A stretch of DNA of 64,000 bases. It comes from Liolophura sinensis (lineage: Eukaryota; Mollusca; Polyplacophora; Chitonida; Chitonidae). How positions within the stretch are numbered: position 1 is the stretch's first letter; each line of letters begins with the position of its first letter. The notes below the pieces were generated by a model. The model was given only the letters and a program-made list of their open reading frames with translations, searched no databases and was not told the DNA's origin. The DNA lies in the NCBI RefSeq assembly GCF_032854445.1, contig NC_088295.1, positions 92,127,805-92,191,804 of the forward strand. Reading direction: 5' to 3'. A program made the translations under genes and the position numbers. Shown here piece after piece: positions 23,366 through 37,015 of the stretch.

Positions 23366-25588
23366 CAGTATAACTAGCAGAAACGGATATAAACTGATAC
23401 TTTGTATATTGGTATACATATAAAACAGAATCGTTATAAATGATGACATAACAAAACGAGCATAGCCGATGACAGAAGGGGCATGTTAAAAATGCCAGCA
23501 TACACAACAGTAATATTTCTCTACGACACATTCAGAAGCCAGGAATATTCGAGATGGATGATACAATACCAAGATAAATTGACCAAATCTTTGCCTGGTT
23601 CGCCATTGCAGACTACACGAGTAATAGCTCATCCACTTCTTTGAGTCTTAACCATTAACAGAGAACAAAGACTTACCCTACAGTGATAAAGACGATCAAA
23701 CAGAGCGATGACAGGATGATGCCCACATTATCGCGCTGTCCACCCGCCGGATGATATCGTGTCAGTGCCGTAGACAGGGTGCAGCTCCTGAGATCACGAG
23801 TTAACGGTTTCCTTCTCTGAGAACATCCTCAACAAACATGACCCGGGGTCAATAAACTTATCCGTCTGAAAAAGCCGTCCCTTTCTTCCAATAACGCAAA
23901 ATAATAAGAACGAATGCGAAAAATGGCCCGAAATGGTTGAGATGTAAGGGAATCTAAAATTACATTCCACTAATATCTCAAGAAATCTCGGCCATTGCTG
24001 GCGTGAAGTGTAACTATAATTAAGGAAATAACTGTGGCTTTGTCCGAGTTCGCTAGGAGATGTCCAGCTGACTATTAAATCACAACCAGAATTGATCAGC
24101 TCCGCAGCATAAGAGGAATTTGATCAGTCCATAATTCGACTCCAACACTGTCCTTATCTTTCTGGAACGGTCGAGCTATTATACACGATTTTCTCACCCA
24201 AAAGAAAATTTCCCATCCAGGAGAACTGCTCCTCACAAGTGCCTTTATTTCAGAAAAGAAGCCGACACGGGTTTCTTAACACGGATACCGACTGAAGCTT
24301 TGGCCGATTATGTTTGCTAACATAATTCTTCTGTCTGACGCTGGGAAGTTGGAGCTTGCTTCCCTATATACTGAGGAACGGACGGCGAGATGTTCTAGAT
24401 GTAGTCATGTTACAGGCCGATGCTTGTGGTTTGTGTCCTGGTTAATCTCATTGGACTGAAATTAGCTTTAAACAATTCAGCATTGTACGTTTCTGATGAA
24501 GCCAAAAGACGAAGGGATCCTTGTAGGGTATAGCCTTTTGGACACCGATGCCTAGCAACACAAAACAACATCAATACCGTAGCTCACAGAGTATCTCTTG
24601 GATTTAATGAGTCCATTTGTATTGTCTATCGAGCCGTTTTCCTGTGGGAACACATTGAGATATTTGCATGATATTTACTTGCATGAATATAGAAATAAAT
24701 AAAAACAAGTGGTTGTTAACAGCACGGGGTTAGCAGCATGGGTGTAAATATGGGGTAAAAATGCTGGTCATATCGCTAGTAAGATGATGACGGTCGTCAT
24801 GCTGATCGTGACCAGCGCCGCGCGTACATTCCCTAGCTAATTAATGGAATTGCACACAGATCCTCCTGCAATTACCAGACAATTCTCACTGTCCAACAGT
24901 TGACCAGCCTTACGTAACACTAATCAGTCTAGTTAACAGCAATAAATATGTATCGGGCAATCCCTGCCCTGAGCTAACTATCCCGGTATAATTCGAACCA
25001 ATTCGTCATGCTTAACCTTGACATTAAGCTACTTTCCATCCTCGTCTCGATGAATTTCAATTATTTGTTTTTCTAGAATATCAGGTATAAGCTTTAAATG
25101 TTTATGTGCACCAGCTGCCCTGCTAGCTGATTGGATGAAGAGGTTACTCAGTACAGCTCGTCAATCCCGTGGTGACTGCCAGAACCGACACCTACTCACC
25201 AATACCCAAACCGCCACGCCAATCTCGCCCCACCTCCCCCCTCCACATTTCCTCCAGCCAACCTGACTCACAGCTCGGATTATCCAGTTGCCAGTCAACG
25301 CTTCTTCCCTTGGCAGCCGCAATAAGTGAATGACATTTTCAAATCATTACTTGCTTTTTTATGTCTTTGATCTTTGAGATTTGGAAATAAAAGTTCACAA
25401 AGACTTAAACCAGACTGTTACGCTTTGCCGTTTGCATTCGTCAGCAGAAAACAGGTCTTATATGGAGTCAAAGGATATGTCATTAGCAGTTCTCCAGCCC
25501 AACTCCCCTCCCCATACCCTAGTGCCCCCTCCCCCCACCCACACCCACACCCACACGCATACCACTTCTCCGCGGCAAACTGACAAGA
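23366..25588. other. Mostly unrecognised sequence with one exon candidate
   Basis: Apart from the possible exon at 23677-23787 and the C/A-rich tract around 25525-25560, I see no gene, array or mobile element here. Confidence 0.5.
23677..23787 (-). CDS. Possible internal exon with a membrane segment (weak)
   Basis: On the minus strand, an AG at 23788-23789 precedes and a GTAAGT donor (23671-23676) follows a 111-bp open segment with matching phases at both ends. It reads SCTLSTALTRYHPAGG, then a charged QRDN, then a roughly 17-residue hydrophobic run (VGIILSSLCLIVFITV) ending at the donor. This would suit a transmembrane segment. The acceptor lacks a good pyrimidine tract, no partner exon was found, and an in-frame stop lies further upstream. 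I do not recognise a family. A chance ORF with a good donor is quite possible. Confidence 0.2.
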
Positions 25589-25715
25589 ACACCACCGTAT
25601 TGGGCAGATTACGCCACAACACCACCGTATTGGGTAGATTATGTCACAACACCACCACCGTATTGGGCAGATTACGTCACAACACCACCACTGTATTGGG
25701 CAGATTACGTCACAG
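25589..25715. repeat. 28-31-bp minisatellite, 4 copies
   Basis: Units ACACCACCGTATTGGGCAGA plus TTACGTCA. The last two have gained an extra ACC triplet. The array lies just right of a CCCACA-rich tract. Confidence 0.93.
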
Positions 25716-25786
25716 AGATGGACCGGGATAGAGATGAAGTCTGACTGGATGACAGGTCCGTGGCAAAAACTTCAGCTGCACCACGA

Positions 25787-26154
25787 GTGAGTGAGTGAGT
25801 GCTTGGGGTTTAACGTCGTACTCAACAATTTTTCAGTCATATGACGACGAAGGAATTTTTAGGGTGCATGTACGTGTAATGTGCCTCCTTGTTGCAGGAC
25901 GGATTTCCACCGCTCTTTTATTTAGTGCTGCTTCACTGAGACGACTTACCGAAGGCAAGTAAGACGCCCTGCCCGAGCCATTATACTGATACGGGTCAAC
26001 CAGTCGTTGCACTATCCCCTTCATGCTGAACGCCAAGCGAGGAAGTTACAACTTCCTCTTTTAAAGTCTTAGGTGTGACTCGATCAAGGATTGATCCTGG
26101 ATCTACCAGTCCCGAAGCGGACGCGCTACCAACTGTGCTATCCGGGCCGGTCCT
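25787..26154 (-). mobile_element. SINE-B, full-length, with 12-bp target duplication
   Basis: Read on the minus strand, the head begins with a GGACCGGCCCGGATAGCACA-type tRNA-like sequence (A box TAGCACAGTTGG, B-box-like TTGATCGAGTC). A body containing AAGAGGAAGTTGTAACTTCC and AGGGGATAGTGCAACGA follows. The 3' part has TCATATGACTGAAAAATTG and ends GTTAAACCCCAAGCACTCAC in an ACTC repeat tail. The direct repeat GCTGCACCACGA lies at 25775-25786 and 26155-26166. Two more fragments occur in the window (1385-1499 and 63769-63829). No protein is encoded, and ORFs across it are incidental. Confidence 0.93.
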
Positions 26155-26166
26155 GCTGCACCACGA

Positions 26167-26914
26167 CATATAGATTGAGGTGAGATCCGCCACATATCCT
26201 GCGGACTAAGTTATTGATGAGTGTGGCTCGCCTACATGTACCACCAGCTGAGACATCAGATGTAGAAGTGCAAACAGAAATTTTTTTTTCTAACTGTAAA
26301 CAAATGAAATTTGTGATTCCTGAAGTAAGTATAAATAGGCCTATACAATAATTCATGCGGAGATTGGGTGCAGAACTCTCGAACAAATCATTCTAACACA
26401 ACGGCACCCATGGACAAATGTCACTAGGAAGTTTATTTCTATTATGATTAGAGTGAGTTACAAGTGTGGAGCGACGTTTGACATCAATAATGCCAGTGAC
26501 AAGTCGCCAGAATTCTTTGGAGTAAACCGTACATAGCCATAAAGATTGCCGCCAATGCCACACTGCATCGTAATGGAAGCCACAGAATGTCAAAAATACT
26601 TGCAATTCTGACGAAGCCCTTACACAATGATTGCAAGCGTTTTTTGTCTGCCTGATGTCATACAGGAATAGGATAGTTTAGGAGCTGTACTTACACACAG
26701 CATTCAAGAGAATGTATTATTTTTACCAGGGGTTCATAGTTATACGCCTTTACTTATTCCTGCACACAATGATGAAGGCGGCAAAGAGGGTAGAGACTAC
26801 GTTTTGCTCTCTGGCGTTCTCATACGGGAAATTACATGGATAATGTCATTTAAACCATGAGCAGTGATTGTTTCTTATACTGGGTAGTTACAATACGTGT
26901 ACCATAGCTTACAC
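26167..26914. other. No gene recognised
   Basis: Unique sequence between SINE-B and the next array. Nothing supported. Confidence 0.5.
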
Positions 26915-27345
26915 CATATCTTACGTGTTCATATACTGTAGGGTATACTATGAACAGTGACTTATCGGCATGTCATATACTGTAGGGTATATCATGAACA
27001 ATGACTTATCGGAATGTCATATACTGCAGAGTATACCATGAATAATGACTTATCGGTATGTCATATACTGTAGGGTATATCATGAACAGTGACTTATCGG
27101 AATGTCATATACTGCAGAGTATACCATGAATAATGACTTATCGGTATGTCATATACTGTAGGGTATATCATGAACAGTGACTTATCGGCATGTCATATAC
27201 TGTAGGGTATATCATGAACAATGACTTATCGGCATGTCATATACTGTAGGGTATATCATGAAAAATGACTTATCAGCATGTCATATAGTGCAGAGTATAT
27301 CATGAATAGTGACTTATCGTGACTTTTTGGCATGTCATATACTGA
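26915..27345. repeat. 44-bp minisatellite, about 9 copies
   Basis: The unit is ATGAACAGTGACTTATCGGC, then ATGTCATATACTGTAGGGTA, then TATC. Starts at 26950 and 26994 fix the 44-bp period. CTGTAGGG and CTGCAGAG variants alternate in part. Confidence 0.94.
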
Positions 27346-27857
27346 CGTTAATGACGGATTTCCTCTGCTAGTTCTCCGTGACGTCATTATTTACTAAAAA
27401 CTACTGATTGGTATCTGCACTAGTCACGGTCATGTTGTTTTTACAGCATTCAGACTGTGTTACCAACCTTACCCGCGCCGGCTACCGAGCGTGAACCCGC
27501 CGGCCCCTAATGTTTCTGGACCCCGTAAGACTATACCGAGCGTGTACCCACCACCCATTTATGGTTCTGGACGACTGTTGCAACAATGACCATGTGCTTG
27601 ATCTTATTACTCAGTATTCTTTCTGGAGGTCATTACATGGCAAAAAGAAACGTGATCACGTTGGCCTCTGGCGCACAAATCTTACCGTGCTATATAATCT
27701 TGTGGTAGGAACCACTATGGACGATCGGCTCATGTTTTTACTCAGTTCTTTAATTAAAGAGTAGATGGGATCTGATAGCTGACAGCAGTCATTGGACTCG
27801 TGTTGCCTATTTAATGTGCACTATTAACCCCATATTTACGTAGATATCAAGTGTGCA
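27346..27857. other. Spacer with a short local duplication
   Basis: TACCGAGCGTG(A/T)ACCC followed by a diverged TTTCTGGAC/GTTCTGGAC block occurs at 27483 and 27534, 51 bp apart. Otherwise no gene or array. The 84-codon ORF at 27510-27764 has no recognisable motif. Confidence 0.5.
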
Positions 27858-28108
27858 TGTACAGATATATTCTCGCAGGTATATACAGATATATTCTTGC
27901 AGGTATATATAGATATATTCTCGCAGGTATATATAGATATATTCTCGCAGGTATATACAGATATATTCTCGCAGGTATATATAGATATATTCTCGCAGGT
28001 ATATACAGATATATTCTCGCAGGTATATACAGATATATTGTCGCAGGTATATACAGATATATTCACGCAGATTTATACAGATATATTCTCGCAGGTATAT
28101 ACAGATGC
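27858..28108. repeat. 24-bp minisatellite, about 10 copies
   Basis: The unit is GGTATATACAGATATATTCT plus CGCA. At eight codons per unit, both strands stay open with an octapeptide period, which I treat as an artefact. Confidence 0.95.
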
Positions 28109-29552
28109 AAACTCATCCATTCCTATTAAATATGCAATTCCGCAGATTGTAAAGAAAAAAGCGCTAATCCATTCGATTTTTTTTATTTTTCTCGACTAGC
28201 CCAAATATAACCTCTTAGAAAATACAAACATAACCAGTATCCGTTACATATATAAATATACGTATATACTGAAGTTCGTAAAAATTTACAATGCTGGTCG
28301 TTTTGTGATTCTTCAGTTAATGGGCACTGTCGTACATAGGTGTAAAATCCATAGACGGTTCCCAGGAACATGACATTCTCATAAGCTCTTGTATACGCCA
28401 AGTACCCGACAAACTTCCTGACTTAAAGCCACAACCCAATTAGGGATAGTGTTAGGTTCGATTCTTAGCCCGAATAACCCTTTAGTCGTGTTACCAGCAT
28501 GGCCCTCTATATATTCTTATATGTGCTAATGGAAAACTGTTGACTGTTACAATGAGACGAAGCTGCGGGTGACAAATAGCCTTCCCCCGAATGATACAGC
28601 CTAAGGAGAGGCTGACTGAAAATGATATTGCACACTGAAGGGTGATACAAGTTGTCACAGGCTCCTAATTGGCCAGCCATGGACCTGGGATGCCGAATGA
28701 CGAGGAGATGTAAGTTCTGATCAGGAATAGCTTCAGGGGCTGATGGGTAGTGAGGAAGTTTATGATGATTAAATGAGATCTTGACGAGTTTCCCATTTCC
28801 GTAGGCAGTCCAGGCTGTTTTATAAACCCGGGTATGTATCACGCCGCTGGTTTCTTCTCCGCCATGGACCTCTGACATCAATTACGATTGTTTAATACGG
28901 GTGAGCCTGCACTTTTCTAATTTAACAAGCATTACATACGCCCATTAATCCGGGAATATGCTCAATTTGTATGCTGTAACGGTTCCGCCTTCTCATTCAT
29001 TATGAGCTGCGTAATTTGAGAACAATTTTCATTACGTGTAATCGCTTGTGTCTGTCCTGCTCATCATCTGATCGGACAGCTACAAACACAGCGGATATCA
29101 TTACGACCTTATCCATCATACAGAAGCAAATTGTTGGAGTTTTGTGAACTGATTTTTGGCTGAATCACAACATAAAGCATTGGTCCGTTCCACTTTACGG
29201 TAGTTAATGATACTCCATTACCCTCACCAAACCTTATCACCTCCAGGCTGATGTGATGGAGATTTATTCACAGAATTTAATGAAATCTGAGACACCGGTA
29301 ATTACATACGATGTGTAATTTTGTCTTCGGTTAAACATTAACTAAAAATGGCCTGATTGAAAAGTTTTTCTTTCCCTAGATGAAACACCGCTGTTCCCAA
29401 TTGAGCTTTCATATACGCACATCTTACGCCTTGAGTAACTGAGAATCTCCTCTACACTTGGGTGTACTTAAATCTAGTTGGTCAAAGTCCGTGGGGCTAG
29501 CTGACACAAAACACCTAGGTAAGATCAACTACATCTTTTTCGTGCAAAGTAT
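28109..29552. other. No gene recognised
   Basis: Contains a 124-codon minus-strand ORF (28507-28881) with no domain I can recognise and no clear splice context. No array or SINE seen. Confidence 0.45.
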
Positions 29553-32035
29553 TGACAAGTAGGGCTAATGACACAGGACACTGATTATATATGATCATTA
29601 TAACCTCCATATTTATGAGATACATGTTGGTTTGGGGTTTTGACACAGGACACTGATGATATAACCACCTCATTTATGAGATACATGTTGGTTTGGGGTT
29701 TTGACCCAGGACACTGATATCATTATAACCTTCACATTTATGAGATACATATTGGTTTGGGGTTTTGACACAGGACACTGATTATATAACCACCTCATTT
29801 ATGAGATACATGTTGGTTTGGGGTTTTGACACAGAACACTGATGATATAACCACATCATTTATGAGATACATGTTGGTTTGGGGTTTTGACACAGAACAC
29901 TGATTATATAATCTCCATATTTATGAGATACATGTAGGTTTGGGCTTTTGACACAGGACACTGATTATATAACCACATCATTTATGAGATACATGTTGGT
30001 TTGGGGTTTTGACATAGGACACTGATGATATAACCACATCATTTATAAGACACATGTTGGTTTGGGGTTTTGACACAGGACACTGATGATGTAACCACCA
30101 CATTTATGAGATACATGTTGGTTTGGGGTTTTGACACAGGACACTGATGATATAACCACCACATTTATGAGATACATGTTGGTTTGCTGTTTTGACACAG
30201 AACACTGATGATATAACCACATCATTTATGAGACACATGTTGGTTTGGGGCTTTGACACAGGAAACTGATGATATAACCACCTCATTTATGAGATACATG
30301 TTGGTTTGGTGTTTTGACACAGGACACTGATGATATAACCACCACATTTATGAGATACATGTTGGTTTGCTGTTTTGACACAGAACACTGATGATATAAC
30401 CACATCATTTATGAGATACATGTTGGTTTGGGGTTTTGACACAGAACACTGATGATATAACCACCTCATTTATGAGATACATGTTGGTTTGGTGTTTTGA
30501 CACAGGACACTGATGATATAACCACCTTATTTATGAGATACATGTTGGTTTGGGGTTCTGACACAGGACACTGATGATATAACCACCACATTTATGAGAT
30601 ACATGTTGGTTTGGGGTTTTGACACAGGACACTGATGATATAACCACATCATTTATGAGATACATGTTGGTTTGCTGTTTTGACACAGGACACTGATGAT
30701 ATAACCACATCATTTATGAGATACATATTGGTTTGCTGTTTTGACACAGAACAATGATTATATAACCTCCATATTTATGAGATTCATGTTGGTTTGGGGT
30801 TTTGACACAGGACACAGATGATGTAACCACATCATTTATGAGATACATGTTGGTTTGCTGTTTTGACACAGAACACTGATGATATAACCACCACATTTAT
30901 TAGATACATGTTGGTTTGGGGTTTTGACACAGAACACTGATGATGTAACCACATCATTTATGAGATACATGTTGGTTTGCTGTTTTGACACAGAAAACTG
31001 AAGACATAACCTCCATATTTATGAGATACATGTTGGTTTGGGGTTTTGACACAGAACACTGATGATATAACCACCTCATTTATGAGATACATGTTGGTTT
31101 GGAGTTTTGACACAGGACACTGATTATATAACCACCTCATTTATGAGATACATGTTGGTTTTGGGGTTTTGACACAGAACACTGATTACATAACCTCCAT
31201 ATTTATGAGATACATGTTGGTTTGGGGTTTTGACACAGGACTGATGATATAACCACCTCATTTATGAGATACATGTTGGTTTGGGGTTTTGACACAGAAC
31301 ACTGATTATATAACCACCTTATTTATGAGACATGTTGGTTTGGGGTTTTGACACAGGACACTGATGATATAACCACCTCATTTATGAGATACATGTTGAT
31401 TTTGGGGTTTTGACACAGAACACTGATGATATAACCACCACATTTATGAGATTCATGTTGGTTTGGGTTTTGACACAGGACACTGATGATATAACCACCT
31501 TATTTATGAGATACATGATGGTTTGGGGTTTTGACACAGAACACTGATGATATAACCACATCATTTATGAGATACATGTTGGTTTGGGGTTTTGACACAG
31601 GACACTGATGATATAACCACATCATTTATGAGATACATTATGATTTGGGGTTTTGACATAGGGCACTGATGATATAACCACCATATTTACGAGATACATG
31701 TTGGTTTGGTGTTTTGACACAGGACACAAATGATATAACCACCACATTTATGAGATACATGTTGGTTGAAGGTTTTGGCAAAGGTCACTGGTAATATCCA
31801 TCCCATTTAAAATATATTGGTTTTGACACGACACCTGTGATACTGATTACTGTCTTATATATGAGATACGTTTGCGGTGTTGACACATGACATTGGTGAT
31901 ATGACCATCCATTTATGATATATGTTTTGGGGTTTTGACAGATGACATTGCTGATATGGCCATCCATTTATGAAATTGGATGATTTGACCATCTTTTTAT
32001 GAGATAGATTATAGGGTTTTGACACAGAAACAGTT
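29553..32035. repeat. 61-bp minisatellite, about 36 units plus a degenerate right edge
   Basis: The unit is TTTATGAGATACATGTTGGT, then TTGGGGTTTTGACACAGGAC, then ACTGATGATATAACCACCTC plus A. Units from about 31750 to 32035 are heavily diverged. As 61 is 3n+1 and each unit gives one minus-strand stop per three units, 60-codon minus ORFs recur every 183 bp. These are not genes. A GTTTGCTG variant repeats at 183-bp spacing (30182 and 30365), showing local three-unit duplication. Confidence 0.96.
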
Positions 32036-33729
32036 TTGTGTATTTTGTAGGATAAACTAAGCAAGACTGCAGCCGGTCCAGCTAGAGCTTAAGTTGTAAG
32101 TCGTCATTTATAACCAGTTAACTGCTAGTGTATGCTCGAATGTCAAAGCACTGTATAACGCTTGGCCAGCCAAGGATCCTTGCATTGAAATACATCGATC
32201 ATCGGCATAACTACAAGCGCCTGGGTGTGCAATTCCAGTGATATTCACAAAAGGGCTTTCATTTTCGGGAGTTATTTACAAACTTGAACGAAGTAATTAC
32301 CAACAGACGGACGAAGATTACTGGGATTTTTTAGCGCAGATGTTCTTTATAAGTTTCCAGAAAAGCTCTTCTAATATTAATAGGATAAATATACAGCATT
32401 AATGTGGGGTCTGATGGTGCATCGACACAGAGTGTTTTAGTGTATACTCGAATGAGGGGTAATATGGCGACCCTGGGGACTGACCCCAGTTACCATCACA
32501 CCCTCTATCCTGGCGTTGCTCCGACCTTGAGGATGACCCGAGCCTCACTTCGTCACCTGACAGACAACAATCATCAGGTCAGGGTGTATTAAGAGGCTGT
32601 GTCCGGCCGTCTGCCTGCCAGATAATAACGAACAACAGGCGGAGGGAGCCTTATCACACACGCCCAGGAGAAACCCATCATCTCAGGCCTTACTGCCCTC
32701 CTCACAAACCACATAATAACCACTTAATAGCCTCTTCATAGCCGACCGGTAAGTAATGTTCAATAGCTGATAATCTAGGGACAAAGGGCAGTAACTGTGA
32801 ATTGTTACTGGCCAACCAGATCAGTGCATCCGTACTAGTACTTTCTCTCATTTGGCGGTTACTGATTTGTCACGGTAGGAACTCCTGATTCGTCGGGAGA
32901 CAGACGAGATAACCAATCACAGAAACTGCTTGATACCGTCTTGATTGCTGACAAAATAAAACTGTTACAAATAACAGAATATTTCATTAATATAATTTTG
33001 GTAAATTCCTTTGATTGCGTCTGACTTGCATGCATGACGTAAATTCTAATGAAACTGTGTCACAACTTCTATCAGCGGGTATCCGAGGGATAATTCGGCA
33101 AATCGTGGGATTCGGCTCAGACAAAGGCAATTTGTAAGAGAAGACAGTTCTGGCTAATTATCCGGAGCCGTCCCGCAAGTTTTGTCGAAGACGTCCCTAG
33201 GTGGTGTTTCGTCCAGACATGCCTCGCTGTTCTGGCCTTGGTTCAGCTGACCTGGAATATTTGCAGGTAAACAGTGCTCACAACACAGATAGTTACAGAA
33301 CCGCGCAAAATCCCACCCACTTACTCGTGAGTCAGCCAAATGTGCTGTAATTCCCGGTTACAATAGGCAAATCGTTACACAGTGGTACCAATGCTGCCCG
33401 ACCCGTCAGGCTAGCAGCTACCCACCCGGTCGTACAGAATTAGAGTGATAATGGTATGTATTTAGTTGTGGATGTCTACGAATAACTTATTTTATCCTCT
33501 TTGGTCAGCCTGATGTTGATAATGTACAACTCATCTTCGTGTCCGACTCATATAGCTCAGTGAACGGGTCAGGAAGTCCGAATTGATCATCCGAATTAAC
33601 AGAGGCCACTTTATGCTTAGGGTGAGCCGATCCGATCAATCTACATGTTCCGTCGGAAATCCCCACCACTCACATCGCCAACTGTAATGTATCTTAGCTA
33701 CGTTCTCCGGCAGCTTTTGTATCCCAGAA
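32036..33729. other. No gene recognised
   Basis: About 1.7 kb of unique-looking sequence with only short ORFs (up to 62 codons). Nothing supported. Confidence 0.5.
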
Positions 33730-34840
33730 AACAATGAAGAGTGTTAAACTGAGAACAAAAATCAAGTGTGTATATCTGAAAACAAACGTGAAGTGTGTAT
33801 AACTGAGAATAATAGTGAAGTGTGTGTATCTGAGAACAAAAGTGAAGTGTGTATAACTGAAAACAAAGTGAAGTGTGTATAACTGAAAACAAAGTGAAGT
33901 GTGTATAACTGAGAATAATAATGAAGTGTGTATAATGAGAGTAATAGTGAAGTGTGTATAACTGAGAACAAAGTGAAGTTTGTATATCTAAGAACAAAAG
34001 TGAAGTGTGTATAACTGAGAATAATAATGAAGTGTGATTAACTGAGAACAAAGTGAAGTGTGTATAACTAAGGATAACAGTGAAGTGTGTAGAATAATAC
34101 TGAAGTGTGTGTAACTGAGAATAACAGTGAAGTGTGTATAACTGAGAATAATAATGAAGTGTGATTAACTGAGAACAAAGTGAAGTGTGTATAACTGAGG
34201 ATAATAGTGAAGTGTGTAGAATAATACTGAAGTGTGTATAACTGAGGATAACAGTGAAGTGTGTATAACTGAGAACAAAGTGAAGTGTGTATAACTGAGG
34301 ATAATAGTGAAGTGTGTTTAACTGAGAATAATTGTGAAGTGTGTGTATCTGAGAACAAACGTGAAGTGTGTATATCTAACAAAAATCAAGTGTGTATAAC
34401 TGAGAATAAAAGTGGAATGTGCATAACTGAGAACAAAGTGAAGTGTGCATAACTGAGAACAAAAGTGAAGTTTTCATAACTGAGAACAAAAGTGAAGTGT
34501 ATAATTGAGAGTAATAGTGAAGTGTGTTTAACTGACAATAATTGTGAAGTGTGTGTATCTGAGAACAAACGTGAAGTGTGTATATCTAAGAACAAAAATC
34601 AAGTATGTATAACTGAATACAAAAGTGAAGTGTGTATAACTGAGAACAAAAGTGAAGTTTTTATAACTGAGAACAAAAGTAAAGTGTATAATTGAGAGTA
34701 ATAGTGAAGGGTGTATAACTGAGAATAAAAGTGGAATGTGCATAACTGAGAACAAAGTGGAATGTGCATATCTGAGAACAAAGTGAAGTGTGTGTAACTG
34801 AGAATAATAGTGAAGTGTGTATAACCGACAACAAAATTCA
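33730..34840. repeat. ~26-bp minisatellite with variable unit length, about 43 copies
   Basis: The unit is AGTGAAGTGTGTATAACTGA plus GAACAA or GAATAATA, varying from about 19 to 27 bp. Longer blocks are re-duplicated: 34017-34110 resembles 34146-34240 (129 bp apart), and the stretch starting near 34311 resembles that starting at 34521 (210 bp apart). Confidence 0.93.
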
Positions 34841-35517
34841 ACCGACACGGTTTTCCACCAAAGGCAAATTGGTGATTATTTGGCGTTTTTTTATTGAACT
34901 CTATCCAGTTCTAATATTCGTAAATACCTTTCTTGACCTCAAAGCCTTCTAGGTTAAAAGTCAAAAGGCGCAAAGTGATAGCTAGTGCATCAGTGTCATC
35001 ATTTCATTTGACGTCCGGCGGTTCTGATCAGCTCGCGTGCCGTAAAGTCAGTAATGATGTGTTCCCAGCCCGAGGCGATTCCTCATAACACTTCCTTTGA
35101 ACTGTCCACGTAACGTGACCGCTGGTGTTTCTCACGGAAGCGCGGTCAGGATCAGCGACACATGGCTAATAGATTATAATGCTGCATCATATCACCTTTA
35201 AGCTTAGATTGTTAAAAAAAAGATGACTACAGTCAGGCTGTATTGTTATCAGGCGTTCAAACCATGACTAACTGTCTGTTGTTTCTAACTCTCTTTGGTT
35301 TTCGTGTCGTACGATCTGCGATCGCTTTTCATTTCGGTGAAACGCTTTGGTAAGGGTGAAAATTATTATCTAAATTATCCCAAGTTTTCCCTTTTGTTCC
35401 CAAAATATGCATTATTCTATTAAAATTTCGATTTGTAAATGCATACAGATCTATACTGTACACTGCATACAGAGTATGAGCCAATCTCCACGCTCGCTTT
35501 ACACAGATGCTACCAAT
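34841..35517. other. No gene recognised
   Basis: Unique spacer between two arrays. Nothing supported. Confidence 0.5.
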
Positions 35518-36115
35518 ACTTTTGATATCACCGTTATGGAATAAGTCAATATACAACTGGTCGGTAATGATATCCCCGTTATGGAATAAGTCAATACACA
35601 ACTGGTCGGTAATGATATCACCGTTGTGGAATAAGTCAATACACAACTAGTCGGTAATGATATCGCCGTTATGGAATAAGTCAATACACAACTGGTCGGT
35701 AATGATATCACCGTTGTGGAATAAACCAGGATAAAACTGATCGGTAATGATATCACCGTTATGGAATAAGTCAATACACAACTGGTCGGTAATGATATCA
35801 CCGTTATAGAATAAGTCAATACACAACTGGTCGGTAATGATATCACCGTTGTGGAATAAGTCAATACACAACTGGTCGGTAATGATATCACCGTTGTGGA
35901 ATAAGTCAATACACAACTGGTCGGTAATGATATCAGCGTTGTTTAATAAGTCAGGATAAGACTGATCGGTAATGATACCCCTGTTGTAGAATTCATCAGT
36001 GCAAAACTGGTCGGTAATGGCATCGCCGTTGTGGAATAAGTCAGGACAAGAATGGTCAGTAATGATATCACCGTTTTGAAGTACCTCATGTTAAAATTTG
36101 TCGGTAGTTAAATGA
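35518..36115. repeat. 45-bp minisatellite, about 13 copies
   Basis: The unit is AATGATATCACCGTTGTGGA, then ATAAGTCAATACACAACTGG plus TCGGT. Copies after about 35930 are diverged. Minus-strand ORFs of 136 and 105 codons with a 15-residue period follow from 45 being a multiple of three. Confidence 0.95.
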
Positions 36116-36915
36116 CTGTTTTGGAGTACTTCACCCCAGATCAAAATGCAGGCCTACCTGGTGTTTTACGCAAATAAACTGAATGCTAAGATCATTAATC
36201 AGGCCATTTTTACCATTCTTAGTAAAAAACCAAAATCTGTTAAGTAGGTGGTAAGATCATTCTCAGTTTCACGATCGCTTTCCGGTTGAGAATGAACCTG
36301 TTTTTGTTGTTGGATTTCATGTATTACTACGCCGAGGTCATTACCACAGGAACATGCACTTGGCCTGAAAGAACGTTTTGTACATTGTACCTCTGTAACT
36401 GCAACACTGTAACTTTGTGCGCCTTAGCATCTCGGACACAAACATGGGCTCACAGCCCTAGTGCTTTGATTTTTTCATATTGCCTATCGTGCTCCATTCA
36501 TCATCTAAGAGTTGTCCGAGTCTACATGCATATAAATGCGTATCAGTGTATCTGTTGTATCCATGAAAAAAATATGCAATGTGCTATCTTCGTCGTATTT
36601 TTTATTCTGTTCATACGCGCTGCAATTTCGTTCACGTCCGCTCTCACAAAACCTTTTTGACAGTTTTAAACGCTGTCTGTAAGTAATTATACATTCTACA
36701 AAGGTGTTTAATAATAATGCAATATAGGTATTTGAGTGAATAAAGCACATGAAGAATTTCTACCTCTTTTTTGGCGAACTATATATTGCGCGGAAGTGCA
36801 CGGCCTTGTGATGCGGTCCACGAAGATTTCACGGCGAACGTGAAATTCAGAAGTGAATGTAGCAGACGGCAAGATCAACTATGGGTCATGGGTCAAGGGC
36901 TCCAGCAGTGTAATA
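36116..36915. other. No gene recognised; one dispersed block
   Basis: CTCCATTCATCATCTA plus a GAGTCTAC-ending block at 36493-36530 recurs in altered form at 37072-37110. The 124-codon plus ORF at 36286-36660 is Cys-rich but shows no family pattern and is not supported as a gene. Confidence 0.45.
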
Positions 36916-36921
36916 GCAAAA

Positions 36922-37015
36922 TGTAATAACAAAGGTGATATCTAACTAGTGAAGATATCATATTTATCAGTGAAGGAAATACTGGGATTTCACTGATGTA
37001 TAAATAATGAAATGA
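36922..37015 (+). repeat. Dispersed ~95-bp repeat, copy 2 (partner at 2630-2728)
   Basis: Same ordered blocks as the copy at 2630-2728 but in the opposite orientation: TGTAATAACAAA, GTGATATCT, GATATCA, TTATCAGTGAAGGAA, TATAAATAAT. An AGATATCA-type inverted repeat is retained in part. No target duplication is clear. Confidence 0.7.

Noticed and set aside
28440-28480. tRNA gene suggested by GGTTCGATTC
   Set aside because: Only a B-box-like string. No A box at the right distance and no cloverleaf could be drawn.
28507-28881. 124-codon minus-strand ORF with an LLVIRHPRSM segment recalling a sulfotransferase phosphate-binding motif
   Set aside because: Only a few residues resemble the motif. The expected 5' motif and flanking fold are absent, and no splice context was found.
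36286-36660. 124-codon ORF with many cysteines and a hydrophobic C-terminus
   Set aside because: Cysteines show no spacing pattern and there is no signal peptide or splice evidence. Its composition looks like random AT-rich DNA.
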